Assembly: GCA_026993705.1 (NCBI GenBank)
Contig: JALWSJ010000107.1
Coordinates: 1 to 7,486 of the forward strand
Reading direction: 5' to 3'
DNA: 7,486 bases
Origin: Flavobacteriales bacterium
Lineage (GTDB): Bacteria; Bacteroidota; Bacteroidia; Flavobacteriales_D; Parvicellaceae
Shown here: positions 5,900 to 7,486 of the stretch, in pieces
How positions within the stretch are numbered: position 1 is the stretch's first letter
Layout: each line of letters starts with the position of its first letter
The notes under the pieces: model-generated
What the model was told of the DNA's origin: nothing
Seen by the model: the letters and a program-made list of their open reading frames with translations, nothing else
Database searches by the model: none
Made by a program: the position numbers and the translations under genes

Positions 5900-7486
5900 A
5901 TGAATTTTATAAAACATTCAATATTCGCCGTCTTTTTGTCAATATTCGTTATTAACGCTAAGGCACAACAGGATTTAACATTAATGAACCTGACGAATAT
6001 TCAGCAAATACAATACGTCAATCCGGCTTTTCGGCCACAAGCTCGATTAAACATTGGAATACCTGGTGTTTCTTCTCTTTATTTCAATCATTACAATACG
6101 GTATTTACACCGAAAGATTTGTTTGAGGTAAACGGAAATCAAACAACACTGAGAATTGACCATCTAAAGTCGATGTGGAAAACGAGAAACGATATTAGTT
6201 TTTCTTCTAAAGTTGACCTTATCAATTTTGGTTTTCTTTTTAAAGAGAAGAACTACATTAGTTTTAATATTACGGAAAATGCTTTTGCCCGATTAACTTT
6301 ACCGGGGGATTTACTACGTTTTCCTTTAACAGGAAATGCCAATTTCTCTCAACTCAACAATGGAACATTAGATTTTTCCAATTTCGGAATGGAATTAAAC
6401 CATTACAGGGAATACGCTTTGGGACTTCAACGTGAATTTGGGGATAAATTAAGTGTTGGAGCTAAAGTGAAATATTTATACGGTATGGAGAATATCCACA
6501 CTAAAAGAAGCGATATTAAATGGAAAACCGACCCGAATACTTACGATTGGACGATTAGCGGTCAATATGATGTAAACACCTCTGGTTTGTACACGTTAAC
6601 AGATAGTATTGATGGTAACAATGACTTGGAAAATAACGATTTCAAGTCCTATTTAATGAAAAGAAAAAACAGAGGCTTCGCTATTGACTTAGGTGCAACT
6701 TACCAACTTAATGATAAAATAACCGTTGCTGCAAGTGTATTAGACTTAGGATTTATCCGTTGGAAAAATGACGTTAAAAATGTGGTAACCGATAACGGTG
6801 AATTTGTCTTTAGAGGAATTGATTTCTCCAACGCAGTAATGGCCGCGGACTCTGTAAGGCAAGATTCTATTGACGCTCTTGTAACTAGAACCGAAGATGA
6901 TTTTAAAAACAGTTTTAATGCTACTTCCAACACAAAAGCTTATTCAACTTCTTTGATGACAAGGTTTTATTTAACAGGAAGTTATAAATTATTTGACGCA
7001 GGGAAGTACAGAGGTAAAGTTTCAGGTTTATTTCACGGAGAATTATTCAGAGGTCGTCTAAGACCTTCTTATTCGATTGCCTACACACAAGACTTAGGTC
7101 GTATCTTACAACTTACGGCATCTTACTCTATTACGCATAGAGATTACCAAAACATAGGATTAGGTATGAGCTTGAATTTAGGTTCTTTCCAAATATATAT
7201 GATTACCGATAATGTATTAGCAGGAAAACTAGCTGAGATGAAAACAGGAAGTTCTAGCTTTAAATACCCTTACAGTGCTAAAAACATGCACGTAAGAGCG
7301 GGAATTAACTTAACATTCGGCCGCAAAAATAAAGATAAAGACGGCGACGGTATAAAAGACAAAAAAGATAATTGCCCCGAAGTAGCAGGATTAGAAATTT
7401 TTAACGGTTGCCCTGATTCTGATAAAGACAGTATCCCTGACCATGAAGACGCTTGTCCTCAAGTTGCAGGAATACCAGCCTTTAAA
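5900..7486 (+). CDS. DUF5723-like outer-membrane beta-barrel protein with TSP3 repeats (3' end missing)
   Basis: The frame is open for 529 codons to the window edge, so the C-terminus is missing. Residues 1-22 are a Sec signal peptide (MNFIKHSIFAVFLSIFVINAKA) with likely cleavage before QQ. Residues about 25-470 carry features I associate with DUF5723: NPAF near residue 42, the ARLNIGIPGVSSLYFN opening, HYREYALGLQREFGDKLSVGAKVKYLYG, and repeated amphipathic strands typical of a porin-like barrel. From about 479 come two thrombospondin type 3 repeats with Asp-rich calcium-binding loops: DKDGDGIKDKKDNCP (479-493) and DSDKDSIPDHEDACP (506-520), with Cys at 492, 504 and 519. In Bacteroidota such repeats usually lead to an OmpA-type peptidoglycan-binding domain, which would lie beyond the window; that is a prediction. 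The gene probably shares a transcript with the lipoprotein gene. The protein should sit in the outer membrane; its substrate is unknown. Confidence 0.8.
   Translation, partial: MNFIKHSIFAVFLSIFVINAKAQQDLTLMNLTNIQQIQYVNPAFRPQARLNIGIPGVSSLYFNHYNTVFTPKDLFEVNGNQTTLRIDHLKSMWKTRNDISFSSKVDLINFGFLFKEKNYISFNITENAFARLTLPGDLLRFPLTGNANFSQLNNGTLDFSNFGMELNHYREYALGLQREFGDKLSVGAKVKYLYGMENIHTKRSDIKWKTDPNTYDWTISGQYDVNTSGLYTLTDSIDGNNDLENNDFKSYLMKRKNRGFAIDLGATYQLNDKITVAASVLDLGFIRWKNDVKNVVTDNGEFVFRGIDFSNAVMAADSVRQDSIDALVTRTEDDFKNSFNATSNTKAYSTSLMTRFYLTGSYKLFDAGKYRGKVSGLFHGELFRGRLRPSYSIAYTQDLGRILQLTASYSITHRDYQNIGLGMSLNLGSFQIYMITDNVLAGKLAEMKTGSSSFKYPYSAKNMHVRAGINLTFGRKNKDKDGDGIKDKKDNCPEVAGLEIFNGCPDSDKDSIPDHEDACPQVAGIPAFK

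Noticed and set aside
1..7486. CRISPR array
   Set aside because: The repeats are three widely spaced, diverged, 140-150 bp hairpin elements in both orientations. There are no short regular direct repeats with spacers and no cas genes.
1..7486. tRNA or rRNA genes
   Set aside because: No cloverleaf with the T-loop GTTCRA motif and CCA-like end, and no rRNA signature sequence, was seen on either strand. The GC-rich block at 97-146 was considered and does not fit.

Overview
The window looks like chromosomal DNA of a low-GC member of the Bacteroidota, most likely a flavobacterium-like lineage. Several things point that way. A promoter of the form TTTG-N20-TAACTTTG matches the Bacteroidota sigma factor. 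Strong Shine-Dalgarno sequences are absent. A long-form (390 aa) PurM-like protein is present, as is a DUF5723-type outer-membrane protein carrying thrombospondin type 3 calcium-binding repeats. The assignment is inferred from these traits; no marker gene proves the genus.

Layout. Positions 1-58 may hold the last 18 codons of a plus-strand gene that starts outside the window. From 352 to 3669 three genes run on the minus strand in the order purM (2497-3669), prfA (1042-2130), tetR-like (352-1005): a purine-biosynthesis enzyme, peptide-chain release factor 1 and a divergent TetR-family regulator. From 4171 to the right edge two genes run on the plus strand: a 562-residue secreted lipoprotein of unknown function, and 40 bases after it a beta-barrel protein (DUF5723-like, then TSP3 repeats) that is cut off by the window edge. 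The lipoprotein and barrel protein probably form one transcription unit behind the promoter at 4123-4154, and both should act at the outer membrane.

The most unusual content lies between the genes. Three copies of a roughly 140-150 bp structured repeat occupy three separate intergenic sites (215-355 plus, 2157-2307 minus, 3959-4100 plus). Each has an outer TTAGGG/CCC(T/A)AA pairing, a first hairpin that starts CTTTTG and ends CAAAAG (one mismatch in one copy), a conserved single-stranded-looking core (GATAGCCCGACC) and a long second hairpin. The hairpin sequences differ between copies while their base pairing is kept, as expected of a mobile or selected structured RNA/DNA element. A separate 167-bp nested palindrome (3694-3860) lies immediately upstream of purM. 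All other intergenic DNA is AT-rich, with only small hairpins.

The minus-strand cluster is housekeeping (IMP synthesis, translation termination) plus a regulator. No gene in the window is an obvious defence or mobile-element protein. The repeat family and the long palindrome are the best candidates for something little described.
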